The notes under the pieces: model-generated | Database searches by the model: none | Seen by the model: only the letters and a program-made list of their open reading frames with translations | What the model was told of the DNA's origin: nothing | Made by a program: the position numbers and the translations under genes | Shown here: piece by piece, positions 1 to 10,992 of the stretch | Position numbering within the stretch: the stretch's first letter is position 1 | How the letters are laid out: each line of letters begins with the position of its first letter | Source: JANXQG01 sp964615095 | GTDB taxonomy: Bacteria; Planctomycetota; Planctomycetia; Pirellulales; Thermoguttaceae | Assembly (NCBI GenBank): GCA_964615095.1 | Contig: CAZTPX010000029.1 | Coordinates: 1 to 64,000, forward strand | Length of the DNA: 64,000 nucleotides | Direction: 5' to 3'

Positions 1-2
1 TC

Positions 3-293
3 TTCGTCGGCGATTGCGGCCACCAGTTCCACTGCGTTGACGCCGAGACCGGAAAACCCTATTGGACCGAGGACGTGAAGGGCGAAATCTGGGGTTCCGC
101 GCTCGTGGCAGACGGCCGGGTTTACCTGGGAACCCGACGCGGCGAGTTATGGACCTTCGCAGCATCGAAGGAGAAAAAGGTCCTCGCCACGGTCCGCTTG
201 GGCGATCCGATCTGCTCGACGCCGGTTGCGGCTAACGGCACGCTCTACATTGCAACGCTCACGCGGCTCTATGCCCTGCGGGCCGACAAGTAG
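3..293 (+). CDS. PQQ-type beta-propeller protein, C-terminal end (partial)
   Basis: The gene enters the window from the left; the reading frame is open from base 3 to the TAG at 291-293. The visible 96 residues contain repeated beta-propeller blade signatures: a VDAETGKPYW strand, GSALVADGRVYLGT and STPVAANGTLYIAT. The pattern of A-D-G-x-V-Y-x-G-T followed by a tryptophan or leucine strand is typical of PQQ-like (outer membrane protein assembly B type) propellers, which planctomycetes use in many secreted proteins. The last blade closes with the short tail YALRADK. No start, signal peptide or partner domain can be seen, so cofactor binding and substrate are unknown. Family assignment is from blade motifs only. 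Confidence 0.75.
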   Translation, partial: FVGDCGHQFHCVDAETGKPYWTEDVKGEIWGSALVADGRVYLGTRRGELWTFAASKEKKVLATVRLGDPICSTPVAANGTLYIATLTRLYALRADK

Positions 294-332
294 GTCGAAT
301 TTGGCAAGAGGCAGCCCCTGGCAATCGCCGCA

Positions 333-572
333 GTGTTTGCCGGCGCTACGATGGCGATCGGCGGCGTGTCCGCGGTCGTGCTCGGATCGGGGCACGACTT
401 GGCGGCACAGATGCAATTGTGGCTGGTCGTCTTAGCCGTCGGTATGGGCGGGCTGACATCGCTGACGGCCGCATTCTTTGGAACCGTGATTCCTTCGTCA
501 GCGGCGGGAAAATGGGATCCACCATGCGAAACGCGCGGGATGCATGAGCGGGAAACGGAAGCGGCAAAGTAA
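333..572 (+). CDS. small hydrophobic protein, unknown
   Basis: An 79-residue frame with two hydrophobic stretches, roughly residues 2-20 (AGATMAIGGVSAVVLGSG) and 25-48 (MQLWLVVLAVGMGGLTSLTA), followed by a polar tail rich in charged residues. It could be a two-helix membrane protein. The only in-frame start is GTG at 333 with no convincing ribosome binding site, and the frame continues open back to the stop of the preceding gene 40 bases upstream. I do not recognise the family. It may be a real small gene co-transcribed with the propeller gene, or a gene fragment. Confidence 0.35.
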   Translation: MFAGATMAIGGVSAVVLGSGHDLAAQMQLWLVVLAVGMGGLTSLTAAFFGTVIPSSAAGKWDPPCETRGMHERETEAAK

Positions 573-654
573 TCGAGGGCAAATCGGGTGGGGCAGATGA
601 CCCTATTTCCCCTCCCTGCTTCCTTGTTGTTTGTAAACGCGGTATGGTAACACT

Positions 655-1149
655 ATGGACAGGCCACGAGTCTACGTCGAATCAACGGTTCCGAATCTCT
701 ACTACGAGACTCGCACAGCCGCCGAAATCATTGCACGTCGAGATTGGACCCGCCAGTGGTGAAGTAGTGCTGGCGGTCGCTATGAGCTAGTAACTAGCGA
801 AGCAGTTCTGGACGAGATCGCCGGGGGACTTCCGGAGATTGCAGCGGCTCGCGTGGAACTCGTGCGAAATCTGCGACTATTGCCAATCGAACCGGTGATC
901 GCAGAAATTGTCGAGGCATACATCCGCTACAAACTGATGCCGGCAGATCCGGCAGGGGACGCGCTACATTTGGCTTTGGCATCGTATCATAAATGCGATT
1001 TCCTTATGACGTGGAACTGTCTGCACTTGGCGAACGCGAATAAGTTCGGCCATATCCGTCGCGTGAACGCCATCCTCGGCCTTTTCGTGCCGGGTCTTGT
1101 GACACCCCTGGAACTCTTGGGAGGAATTCATGCAACCGATTCCGATTGA
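655..1149 (+). pseudogene. PIN-domain toxin (VapC-like) with an internal TGA
   Basis: ATG at 655 opens MDRPRVYVESTVPNLYYETR, the start of a PIN domain with the first acidic residue replaced by the common E in VESTVPN. The frame reads to TGA at 760-762, just after RDWTRQW, and then continues in exactly the same frame with YELVTSEAVLDEIAGG, PADPAGDALHLALASYHKCDFLMTWN and HLANANK. These are the middle and C-terminal PIN motifs, including the D-x-x-H and T-W-N-x-x-H-x-A-N segment. Proteins of this type normally have tryptophan pairs at the interrupted position, so the stop probably replaces TGG. Full length would be about 164 residues, normal for the family. The last codons overlap the start of the partner gene at 1130. 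Either the toxin is dead, or only a downstream internal start (GTG at 853) is used. Confidence 0.7.
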
Positions 1150-1315
1150 CCCGGTCATTGAAGAAATCCGCGAGATTCGTCATCGCATTTCCGAACGCTG
1201 CAACCACGACCCTGCGCAGCTTGTTGCGTACTACATGAAGTTGCAGCAACGACACCGCGATCGCTTGCTGGATTCTCCGCGGCCGGTTGAGCATCCCGAC
1301 CCTTCCGCCGTGTAG
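1130..1315 (+). CDS. putative antitoxin partner of the PIN gene
   Basis: A 61-residue protein (MQPIPIDPVIEEIREIRHRI) starting with ATG at 1130 behind a GGAGG-like site at 1119-1125. It overlaps the end of the PIN frame by 20 bases, the arrangement expected for translationally coupled toxin-antitoxin genes. The protein is acidic-basic and helical, with the segment SERCNHDPAQLVAYYMKLQQ followed by a proline-rich tail. Short proteins of this pattern commonly sit next to PIN genes in planctomycetes and cyanobacteria. The antitoxin role is inferred from position and size; no DNA-binding motif is obvious. Unlike the toxin it appears intact. Confidence 0.55.
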   Translation: MQPIPIDPVIEEIREIRHRISERCNHDPAQLVAYYMKLQQRHRDRLLDSPRPVEHPDPSAV

Positions 1316-1551
1316 AACTTCGATCGGCGGGCTGAAGAACCTCCCCACGCCATTGTGGGTTGTCCTGGTACTTATGGAGTACATGGCCTGGATTTGGCCC
1401 AACAAACCATGGTGATGGCCGCCTCAGCCAGATTCAAGAGCAAACCTGATATCCGCCGGAGCGCACGAGGATCAATAAGATTCTCATTGACGGCGAGAAA
1501 CGCTATGAATAGGAGATGCTGCAAATGGTTCAGCTCATTCAAAAGGGGGCG

Positions 1552-1827
1552 ATGATGTTCAAGGGCATTGTGCGGCGGATGGGATTTGTGTGCGTGGTTT
1601 GGCTTTTCACGATCGCAGCACAGGCTGTCGAGCTGAAGCCCAAAGGCAGCGTTTTGTTCCAGGACGATTTCACCGGCGGCCGTATCGGGGCTTCCTGGTC
1701 CGTGGTCGAGCACAGGGACCCCGCCTATTTCAGGACGGCCCGGGAATCCGTGGAAGGCAAGGACGTCTGGGCGTTGCAAGGGCTGTCGGAAGGTCAAGAA
1801 GTAGGTAAGCGGCGATGCTCACCATGA
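1552..1827 (+). pseudogene. truncated secreted protein, N-terminal fragment
   Basis: ATG ATG at 1552-1557 follows a purine-rich AAGGGGGCG ribosome binding site. The product begins with a signal peptide (VRRMGFVCVVWLFTIAAQAVE) and continues GSVLFQDDFTGGRIGASWSVVEH, the opening of a concanavalin-like or jelly-roll fold seen in secreted planctomycete hydrolases and DUF1080-type proteins. The frame stops after about 91 residues with a tail (GQEVGKRRCSP) that does not look like the fold. The domain would need at least another 100 residues, so this is most likely a 5' fragment left by a deletion. The stop lies only 16 bases from the convergent end of the TPR gene. Confidence 0.5.
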
Positions 1828-1843
1828 TTGTCGTCACCTGAGG

Positions 1844-4800
1844 CTAAGGCGCCAGCTCGCGCGCCAACTCCTCATAATCGGCCCGTTCCAATCCGATGAG
1901 GTCTTCCGGCTTGAGACCGCGGTTGCGGGCCTCCAGGAATGCGTCGCTGGCCGCCTTCTTCTGGCCGAGCTGCCAGTAAGCCAACGCCTGGCGAAAGTAA
2001 CGGTTGGGGCGTGGGTCGTCGCGGATCACTTCGTTCAAGTCGGCCAAGGCCTCCTGCGGCTGGCCACTGGCCAACAACGCGGCCGCCCGCGTATCCAAGA
2101 AGGTGGCAAGCGGACCCGCGATGGCAATCGCCCGATTGATCAGCTTCAGCGACTCCGCGACGTCTAGTTTCTGAAGCGCCAATATCAACGCCAAATTGTT
2201 CATGGCAGCAGAGTTTTCCGCATCGCGCGTGAGAATCTCCCGATAGACTTCCACGGCATTTCGGGGATGATACCGCATGCGGAGATTGCCCAGGACCTGC
2301 AGGATCGCCAGTGGGCGGCCCTGTATTTCTGCCGCGGCCAGCACAAGACGATCCAAACGAGCCGCCTGTTCCTGGGTGAAGTTTGCGCCACCGACCCATT
2401 CCGCGAATTCCGTCGCCAACAACTGCGGTTTCGTATTGGGCCATGACTTCTCGGCCAGCGCCAGAGCTTCGTCCGTTCTCCCCTGGAGCAGCCGTACGGA
2501 AGCCCTGAGGAATTCCAGACGAGGATGCCGCGTCATGGAATCTGTAACGAAGTTATCCATCTCCAGCAAGAGTCGCTCCTTGGCCGCATGGTCGCCGCGC
2601 CGGCCGGCCCGGGCGGTAGACACCTTCAAGCACAAGACGGCTTGAACCAGACCCTGCTCGCGCTGGCTGTCTCCCTGCTCCCCGCTCGCCGCTCCCCCAT
2701 ACTTCTCCCGCAGAAGCTGGATTGCCTGGTCGATCTGTTGGCGACGAACGAGCATTTCCACGCGGAAGACGAGATTCGCGGGATTTCCCGGCGTCAATGC
2801 CTCCAGGCGTTCAAGCCAGACACCGGCTTCCACCATTTCATCGCGTTCGAAGAGCATGGCGACATAGGCGGCGACATAGCGGGGATTTTTGCCGTGCCCC
2901 GCCAGAAGCGCCAGCATTTGCTTGCGGGACCGCGGCCAGTCGTTCCCTCGCAGGTACAGGTGCGCCAGCACAAAACGGGCGTCGGCCGCCTCGGTCTTCT
3001 GCAATCCGACGACTTTTTCCAGCGCTTCGATCGCCTCTTGTCGTTTCGCCCGTTGCGGGAAGGCCGCCAGGAGCAGCGCCTTCTCCAGCAGGTCTTCAGC
3101 CGCGGTAGCGGCGGTCAGGTTCTGGTCGACCAGTTTCACCGCCTGCAGCAAGTTGGCATACCCGCCCCGCGCGCGGAGAATGCCGGCCATGGCCCGCCGC
3201 GCCCAGGTGATGTCCTGTGGATCGGCGGAGACCTCGGGGGCGAGGATTTTTTGCAGATGCGTTTCGGCCTGCAGGGGCTTGTTCGTCCGCAAACAAAATT
3301 CAGCAACTTGCCGCAAGACGAGCGGGTCGTTGCCGCCGCCGTCCAGGATCCGCTGATACTGCGCCGCGGCCTCGTCCGCACGGCCCAGCATTTCATAACA
3401 AGGCGCCAAGGCCCTGGGGGCCTTGTCCCCAGGAATTTTTCGGACGGCCTCGGCCAGCATGGTTTCCGCCTGCCCCTTCTGGCCAGTCAAGGCCAGAAAG
3501 CGAATCAGTCCCACCCAGGCATCCGGGGCCTCGGGCGACAATTCCACCGCCCTACGAAAGGCCTTTTCCGCTTCCCTGAAGTAATCTTGGGCCTCCTTCG
3601 CGCGATGATTGGCTTCTGCCCGTTGGCTCAGAAAACTGGCGACCTCGCCCAACCAAAGGTGGTCGGCCCAATCCTTGGACTGCTCGGCCACCTGTCGGGC
3701 AATCGCCACGGCGCGATCGGCGTTCTCCAACCGCAGGGAGACTTCCGAGGCCATGCGCCCCAGTGCCGGGAGGAGAACCGCATCGCGCTGCTCCAGGCGA
3801 TGGAGCATGGCATCGGCCTCCGCGTACCGCTGCCGGCTATAGAGCAGCGAGAATCCGCGGCGGACGGCGACCGGGTCGATTTCCCCCGCATCGACGGCCC
3901 TGATGTAATTGTCGATGGCCTGATCCGTCTGGCCCAGTTGATCGCACAGGCGCGCCCGCAAGAGCGGAATGCGGCCCCACGACGGACGTTGCTCCTGCGC
4001 AGACGCAAGATGCACGAAGGCCCGATCGAACCGTCGGGCAGGGTTCTGCGAAGCCTCGGGGCGTTCCGCGAGGATCGCCTGGAACACGGCCTCGCCGTAA
4101 TGCCAGAGGGCGCTTTCGCCGTCGAACGTGCGGATCTCTTGCAAGACTTTCTCCATCCCGGGAGTGTCGTTGCTCTGGCTGGTCAATTCCAGCAGCAGGA
4201 GCCGTGCGGCCAGGCTCGAAGGATCGGACTGGCAGGCCAGAAAAGCCTCGGCCTTGGCCTGTTCCAGACCGCCTGCCTCCTGGAGGCACCCGGCCAGCCC
4301 CTGATGAAGCTGCAGGCGGTCGGCGGCCGAGAACTTCGACGCGCCTTCGCCCAGCTTTACCAGGTCGGCGATTGCATTCTTGCCCTGCTGCTTCAAGAGG
4401 TGCCGGGCCCGCGCCAGGCGGATCCAGGCGCAGTCTCCGAACCTCTTCTCCGCCTGGTCGAGCAACTCCGCCACCTGCTGCGGATGCTGGTCTACGTCGG
4501 CCACTCTTACCAGGGCCGTCCAGAAATCGACCGACTCCGGGTGCTTGTCCCGCGCTGCGGCGAGCAGGTTCTCGGCTTCCACACCGCGTCCCTGCGCCAG
4601 CAGGACCTCAGCACGCAGCAGGGTTGACTGGCTGGCATCCGCTTTGACTAGGGCTAGGCGATCGAGGGCCGATTCCACGTCTTTCCAATCGCGCTGGGAT
4701 TCCGGCACACCCAGATTCCTGAGGACTAGCAGGCGAACAACGTCGACGTCGACCGCGATGGTCGTACCCTTGAGTTTTCCGATCTGGCGATACTCCTCCA

Positions 4801-6160
4801 GGGCCTCAGGGATCTGTCCCATCGAGGCCAGCGTGGCCGCGATCCCCATCCGCGCCGGGACCCACAGCGGATCGAGGCGGGCCGCCTTCCGGTAGGCCGC
4901 CAACTGGGCGCCCGAGTCGCCAAGGTGTTCGTAGCAGATTGCCAGGCGGCATTCAACATCCTTGAGCAGTTCATTCGCCGTGGTCCCTTGGACTCCTGTG
5001 CTGCCGAGATCCTGATCGGGGTGTTCCAACTGCCGGGCAACCTCCGCGAAGGCCTTCGCCGCGACAAACCAATGTCCCTGGGCCGCTTCGATTTCGGCCT
5101 GCAAGAAGTCGATGAGCGCCGGATTGAAGGTTTGTTCCTGCGGAAGGCGGCGGAGCCGCGCAACCGTTTCCTGGGCCTTCGTCAATTCGCCTTCTGCGAT
5201 AAAAACCAGGCCCTGGTCCCAGAGGAGGTCCCGCGGATCGGACGCCTTCTCGATTCCGAGGCGGAGGCTGGCCAGCGCCTTTTTCCACTCTCCCTGCCGC
5301 GATTCGACTTTAGAGACCGCGCGGTACCCGCCAGCCCCCTTCGGCCGGGCGGAAATGGCACGATTGGCAAATTCGCGGGCCTTTTCGTAGTCGCCTGCAG
5401 CAGTACAAAGGTCCGCGGCGAGCAGCAAAATATTAAAATCGTCGGGGGCCAAGGCGGCGGCCTTTTCGGCTTCCGCAAGGGCCGTCTTTTCCTGGTTGGC
5501 GGTTTGCTGGTGAAGGTAACGCGCACGCAGAGAGTGGGCCTGCGGAGACTCGGGATTCTTGGCCACCAGCTTTTCCATCCAGTCGTCTGCCTCTTGGGGC
5601 CGGTCCAACCGTCGCAGCACCGCGGCGAGGATCGCGTACCGTCCGCAGCGCCCGGGATCGAGTTGGATCGCCTTTTGAAACGACTCGACCGCCGCGCGAT
5701 CATCGCCGCCGCCCGCCTGACAGATTCCGAGTTGCTCCCAGAGCGCATCATCGTTGGACGATGATTGCAAAAGACGCTGCAGATGTTCGCGGGCATCGCC
5801 ATAACGTGCGAGGACGAGGTCGAGTTGCACGAGGCGTTTCCGCAAGTCTTCCCGGTCGGGCGCGAGCCGCAGCGCGGTTTCCAGGCTGCGACTAGCCGAC
5901 CTCACCAGCCCCAGGTCGGCCAGCAGGAGACCGAGTTCTGCGTGGGCGCCAGCATCCTGGGGGGCCATCCGCAGGTAGGTTTGGTAATCGCGGACCGACG
6001 GCTCAAAACGCTTTTCGTCCTTGGCCTGGCGGGCCCTTTCCAGCATGAAAGCCACCTGGCGATGAAGCTGGAAGGCGTGCAGGAAGTAAACCGCCACTCC
6101 CAGCAGGATGAAAGCAACCAAGCTGGCCAACAGGAAGCGGAGATTGATTGGGTTTTTCAT
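1844..6160 (-). CDS. giant membrane-anchored TPR-repeat protein
   Basis: A 1438-residue protein whose first 30 residues form a single hydrophobic segment (FLLASLVAFILLGVAVYFLHAF), probably an uncleaved signal anchor that leaves the body outside the cytoplasm. Almost the whole remainder is tandem tetratricopeptide repeats. The pattern A-x-x-x-x-A-L-x-L-x-P recurs, for example AGAHAELGLLLADLGLV near residue 70, YRKAARLDPLWVPARMGIA in the first third and the C-terminal run NSAAMNNLALILALQKLDVAESLKLINRAI split over two repeats. Size and plan recall the large TPR proteins found with PEP-CTERM and polysaccharide-export systems, and a PEP-CTERM gene lies next to it, but there is no lipobox. It is probably a scaffold for protein-protein contacts. 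It is uninterrupted and its antisense frames are shadows. Confidence 0.85.
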   Translation of the reverse strand: MKNPINLRFLLASLVAFILLGVAVYFLHAFQLHRQVAFMLERARQAKDEKRFEPSVRDYQTYLRMAPQDAGAHAELGLLLADLGLVRSASRSLETALRLAPDREDLRKRLVQLDLVLARYGDAREHLQRLLQSSSNDDALWEQLGICQAGGGDDRAAVESFQKAIQLDPGRCGRYAILAAVLRRLDRPQEADDWMEKLVAKNPESPQAHSLRARYLHQQTANQEKTALAEAEKAAALAPDDFNILLLAADLCTAAGDYEKAREFANRAISARPKGAGGYRAVSKVESRQGEWKKALASLRLGIEKASDPRDLLWDQGLVFIAEGELTKAQETVARLRRLPQEQTFNPALIDFLQAEIEAAQGHWFVAAKAFAEVARQLEHPDQDLGSTGVQGTTANELLKDVECRLAICYEHLGDSGAQLAAYRKAARLDPLWVPARMGIAATLASMGQIPEALEEYRQIGKLKGTTIAVDVDVVRLLVLRNLGVPESQRDWKDVESALDRLALVKADASQSTLLRAEVLLAQGRGVEAENLLAAARDKHPESVDFWTALVRVADVDQHPQQVAELLDQAEKRFGDCAWIRLARARHLLKQQGKNAIADLVKLGEGASKFSAADRLQLHQGLAGCLQEAGGLEQAKAEAFLACQSDPSSLAARLLLLELTSQSNDTPGMEKVLQEIRTFDGESALWHYGEAVFQAILAERPEASQNPARRFDRAFVHLASAQEQRPSWGRIPLLRARLCDQLGQTDQAIDNYIRAVDAGEIDPVAVRRGFSLLYSRQRYAEADAMLHRLEQRDAVLLPALGRMASEVSLRLENADRAVAIARQVAEQSKDWADHLWLGEVASFLSQRAEANHRAKEAQDYFREAEKAFRRAVELSPEAPDAWVGLIRFLALTGQKGQAETMLAEAVRKIPGDKAPRALAPCYEMLGRADEAAAQYQRILDGGGNDPLVLRQVAEFCLRTNKPLQAETHLQKILAPEVSADPQDITWARRAMAGILRARGGYANLLQAVKLVDQNLTAATAAEDLLEKALLLAAFPQRAKRQEAIEALEKVVGLQKTEAADARFVLAHLYLRGNDWPRSRKQMLALLAGHGKNPRYVAAYVAMLFERDEMVEAGVWLERLEALTPGNPANLVFRVEMLVRRQQIDQAIQLLREKYGGAASGEQGDSQREQGLVQAVLCLKVSTARAGRRGDHAAKERLLLEMDNFVTDSMTRHPRLEFLRASVRLLQGRTDEALALAEKSWPNTKPQLLATEFAEWVGGANFTQEQAARLDRLVLAAAEIQGRPLAILQVLGNLRMRYHPRNAVEVYREILTRDAENSAAMNNLALILALQKLDVAESLKLINRAIAIAGPLATFLDTRAAALLASGQPQEALADLNEVIRDDPRPNRYFRQALAYWQLGQKKAASDAFLEARNRGLKPEDLIGLERADYEELARELAP

Positions 6161-6428
6161 GACTAGTCCCTCTCAATCTGAAACCTCAAGTTGTTGAAAA
6201 GAAGATGGGGGAAAAGAATATTCTCTTCCCCCCATCAATACGCTTCGCTGGCGGATAACCAAGGAATTGGCGAGAAACGACTTGGTGCGATGGACTGCCG
6301 AGTCGCTCCATTTTCCTCGTGGATGGACTTACCCCATTCCATTCGGAAAGTTATTTCCCGCCAAATCCCCAAAGAACATCTGAGGGCCGCACCGTCGAAA
6401 CGAAGCTTGTTTGGGACTCGCGACAGAC

Positions 6429-7379
6429 TCAGCAGGAAGCAGGAGAATGCCCGCTGGCAAAACCGGAGAACACCTTTCGCCGCCGTGCACGATAGACGAG
6501 TCCCATAAACGCTAAGCCGCTTATTGCCACCACGGTTGAAGGTTCGGGAACCGGACTCTCGGCAAACGCGTAATAGATTTCCGAGGTATCAGAGTATTTG
6601 ACTGGCCTAACGCCACGTGGGGTGGTGGGAGGACCATAGCCGCTGCCCGGGATCGTGATTGTGTACTCGTTGTGTCCGTCGAGCGTTAACGTAGACCAGG
6701 CGTCGGTACCCGGCGAGTTCGGATCGATATACTCGATCGCGGGGGCACCATTACTGTTCTGGGTTCCCACGCCGATGAGTGTCATCATGTGCTGATAAAG
6801 CCCGATCTCCACGTCCTCACCGGCCTTTATCTGTGCCGTGAGAAATGCTAAGATTTCAGTCCCATTCGCACCGGTAGTCAAGGTCGAATTGTTGCTTTGT
6901 GTCGAATAGCCTTGCGATGCCACGCTTCCATTAGCGGTAAGCCGGGGAGGCGCGAAACTTGTGATTCCGGCGAAGTTGGTCGTGCCAGGGGCGTTTGTAT
7001 TAATCCAATTCTGCTTCGCGGTCCACACGTTGCCCTGAAGACGGGGGTTCGCGATGCTGGAATGCAGCGTATCGCGCACTGTCGCTAAATCAGCGGTGTC
7101 GCCGGGGGCGACATCATCGGTGAGCGCCAAGTTGCCATACGTGCCCGGATAGGCCTTCTCAAGGTACTGGAACGAATTAATCATCGACGTCGCGGCGCAC
7201 TCCCCAAGACCGTCATCGCCGGTCGCATTCTGCAAGCGCGCGAAACTGTCGTAGATGGATGCCTCGCTGGCACTCGGCAATGCAGTATATCCCGGAGTCG
7301 TTGGTACTTGCGCCCACGCCAGGGACGAAAAGACAAGTACCACGGCCAACGCAACGACCACGTGAAGTGTCCTAGTCAT
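6429..7379 (-). CDS. C39-like papain-fold protein with PEP-CTERM anchor
   Basis: Start ATG at 7379 was chosen because it begins a clear signal peptide (MTRTLHVVVALAVVLVFSSL, cut near AWA-Q); the frame is open further upstream but carries no signal there. The 316-residue protein has a cysteine at 61 in GECAATSMINSF, a histidine at 197 in YQHMMTLIGVG and an acidic residue at 219 in YIDPNSPG. That Cys-His-Asp order and spacing fits a papain-like C39-type domain. The C-terminus is a standard PEP-CTERM signal: VPEP at 277-280, a hydrophobic helix and an RARRRK cluster. The protein is therefore expected to be exported and processed by an exosortase. Proteolytic activity is inferred from the three residues, not shown. 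Confidence 0.8.
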   Translation of the reverse strand: MTRTLHVVVALAVVLVFSSLAWAQVPTTPGYTALPSASEASIYDSFARLQNATGDDGLGECAATSMINSFQYLEKAYPGTYGNLALTDDVAPGDTADLATVRDTLHSSIANPRLQGNVWTAKQNWINTNAPGTTNFAGITSFAPPRLTANGSVASQGYSTQSNNSTLTTGANGTEILAFLTAQIKAGEDVEIGLYQHMMTLIGVGTQNSNGAPAIEYIDPNSPGTDAWSTLTLDGHNEYTITIPGSGYGPPTTPRGVRPVKYSDTSEIYYAFAESPVPEPSTVVAISGLAFMGLVYRARRRKVFSGFASGHSPASC

Positions 7380-7621
7380 AGCATATCTCACTTTCCAGAA
7401 AGAGAATTGGGCAGAACCAAAAAAGGCATGAACTACAGCCATGCTGTCCCTAATTCTTGACGGGTCTTCCGGCCGGTCAATCGCTTTGTCGGCGGATTTT
7501 GCAAACTCGCAATGGACCTTCGCAAACGCGCAGTTGCCTGCTGCCCTCGCGCAGACTTGGCCCCGGAGAATTCGCGACGTGAGGCCAACTTGTCGAGAGG
7601 CCAGGAGCACGGCAGATCGTG

Positions 7622-8530
7622 CTATTCCGCCGGAACCAGGGCGACGCGGAAGCCCATGCTGGAGTTCCCAAACCCGGACGAGTATCCGCCGCGGAGTGCC
7701 GAGCGGCAACCCCTACCGCCGTTGTGCCAGCTACCGCCGCGGATCACGCGATGCGAGCCCGATACTGGCCCCGTCGCAGAGGCTCCCGGTGCGATCGGCA
7801 CCCTTGGATCGCTGATCACGCCAGGCGGACCGTTTGCTGTCGACATCGGATCGTCTGTGGGAGAATGCGCATAGTATCCGTCATCGTAACAATCCGCACA
7901 CCACTCCCAGACGTTGCCGTGCATGTCGTATAGGCCCCAGGCGTTCGGTTTTTTCCCGCCCACCGGGTGCGTTCTGCCGTCCGAATTCGTACTATACCAC
8001 CCATACTCGCCCAGCCCCGTCTCCGCGTCCCCAAAGCAATAGCGGGTTGTGCTTCCCGCGCGGCAGGCATATTCCCATTGGGCCTCGCTGGGCAACTGAA
8101 ACTTTCCCGGCGGATTGCCCGGCCGTGCCTGCAGTTTGCCGAGGAACTGCTGGCAATCGACCCAACTGACCTGTTCCACCGGGTTCCGCAAACCCTTGAA
8201 ATAGCTGGGGTTCTTGCCCATCACGGCTTCCCACTGCTCCTGGGTCACCAGGTACCGGCCCAGGTAGAACGGCCAGGTGATCCGAACCTGGTGCTGCGGC
8301 CTTTCCAGGTCGAGGGCGTCTTTTTCCGAGGCCGGCGAGCCCATCTTGAATTCACCCGCGGGAATCAAGACCATTTTCAGCTTGACGCCCTTGCCAAGGT
8401 CCACCGTGAGTTCCTTGGGGAGGCCTCCCGTCTTGCCGCCCGTTTCCTTGGGGTCTTGGGCGGCTGCGAAGGTAAGACTGCCGAGGGCCGCAAGGGCCAG
8501 CGACGCGACTGTCGATAATTTGGCGAACAT
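7622..8530 (-). CDS. secreted SUMF1/formylglycine-generating-enzyme-like protein
   Basis: 302 residues with a signal peptide (LSTVASLALAALGSLTFAAA). The body is an FGE-sulfatase (SUMF1) fold: VLIPAGEFKMGS near residue 55, VTQEQWEAVMG, NPVEQVSWVDC, LPSEAQWEYACRAG, the WGLYDMHGNVWEWCAD signature and the closing HRVIRGGSW and MGFRVAL. True formylglycine-generating enzymes have a cysteine soon after GGSW and a second a few residues later. Here the motif reads GGSWHNGGRGCRS, so one of the two is missing and sulfatase activation is unlikely. Many planctomycete proteins of this fold have other or binding roles. It lies about 240 bases upstream of the C39-like PEP-CTERM gene on the same strand. Confidence 0.85.
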   Translation of the reverse strand: MFAKLSTVASLALAALGSLTFAAAQDPKETGGKTGGLPKELTVDLGKGVKLKMVLIPAGEFKMGSPASEKDALDLERPQHQVRITWPFYLGRYLVTQEQWEAVMGKNPSYFKGLRNPVEQVSWVDCQQFLGKLQARPGNPPGKFQLPSEAQWEYACRAGSTTRYCFGDAETGLGEYGWYSTNSDGRTHPVGGKKPNAWGLYDMHGNVWEWCADCYDDGYYAHSPTDDPMSTANGPPGVISDPRVPIAPGASATGPVSGSHRVIRGGSWHNGGRGCRSALRGGYSSGFGNSSMGFRVALVPAE

Positions 8531-8595
8531 GGACCAGACATCCCTAAGCGAAGCCCCTTGCGGGGATCAACCTGCGGCACGGGCGGAAAGTTCTT

Positions 8596-8856
8596 GTGTC
8601 CGCTTCACCGAACATCCTCAATCGTACGCTAGAACGAAGAAACAATCCACGCCCCTCGAAACATTTAGTCGTACCGCCCGAACGGTCGAAGCAGATGGTC
8701 GAGGCCATAAAGAAAAAGGGCGGCAATCCGAAGTTCACCATTTATCCGGATACCGGGCATTATGCGTGGACGGAAGCCTACAACACTCCCGAACTCTACG
8801 AGTGGCTACTCCAGCAGAAGCGGACGACCAAGAAGGTTGATGAGGCGAAGAAGTAA
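8596..8856 (+). pseudogene. C-terminal remnant of an alpha/beta-hydrolase
   Basis: From about 8665 the frame encodes VVPPERSKQMVEAIKKKGG followed by KFTIYPDTGHYAWTEAYNTP and ELYEWLLQQKR. This is the end of a carboxylesterase or phospholipase-type alpha/beta-hydrolase: the ERS helix after the acid loop, the catalytic histidine in TGH and the final helix. The nucleophile elbow GxSxG and the whole N-terminal two thirds are missing, and the residues before the homology (MSASPNILNRTLERRNN) match nothing expected. The piece is a 5'-deleted remnant, convergent with the uup gene whose stop is 14 bases away. No promoter or signal peptide is visible. Confidence 0.7.
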
Positions 8857-8869
8857 GAGATGGGACTCA

Positions 8870-10765
<1,896 letters not shown>

Positions 10766-10992
10766 CCCTGGATGATAGAGGCCACTGGACAGTTTGGCAA
10801 GGTGGCAAGCGGGGCCACTCAGACCGGAAGGTGATTCCGCGTCCCCTCGTTGGTCGTCGGCCGCGCCGCGCGAATTGAATCGTAGGGGCAGGAAATCGCT
10901 GCGGAGTCGCGCAGCCTTGTATGCCGGGAAGGAGGTGATATAATTCTGGAATGTCGTGAAACCGAAGCTTGACGCGATTACAGGAGGAGTGG

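Noticed and set aside
655..762. UGA read as tryptophan (genetic-code change)
   Set aside because: A TAG occurs at the same kind of site in another gene, and the long genes end with normal TGA, TAG and TAA stops.
2525..4627. 700-residue open frame opposite the TPR gene
   Set aside because: It is a GC-driven antisense shadow of a clear coding frame and has no domain-like sequence.
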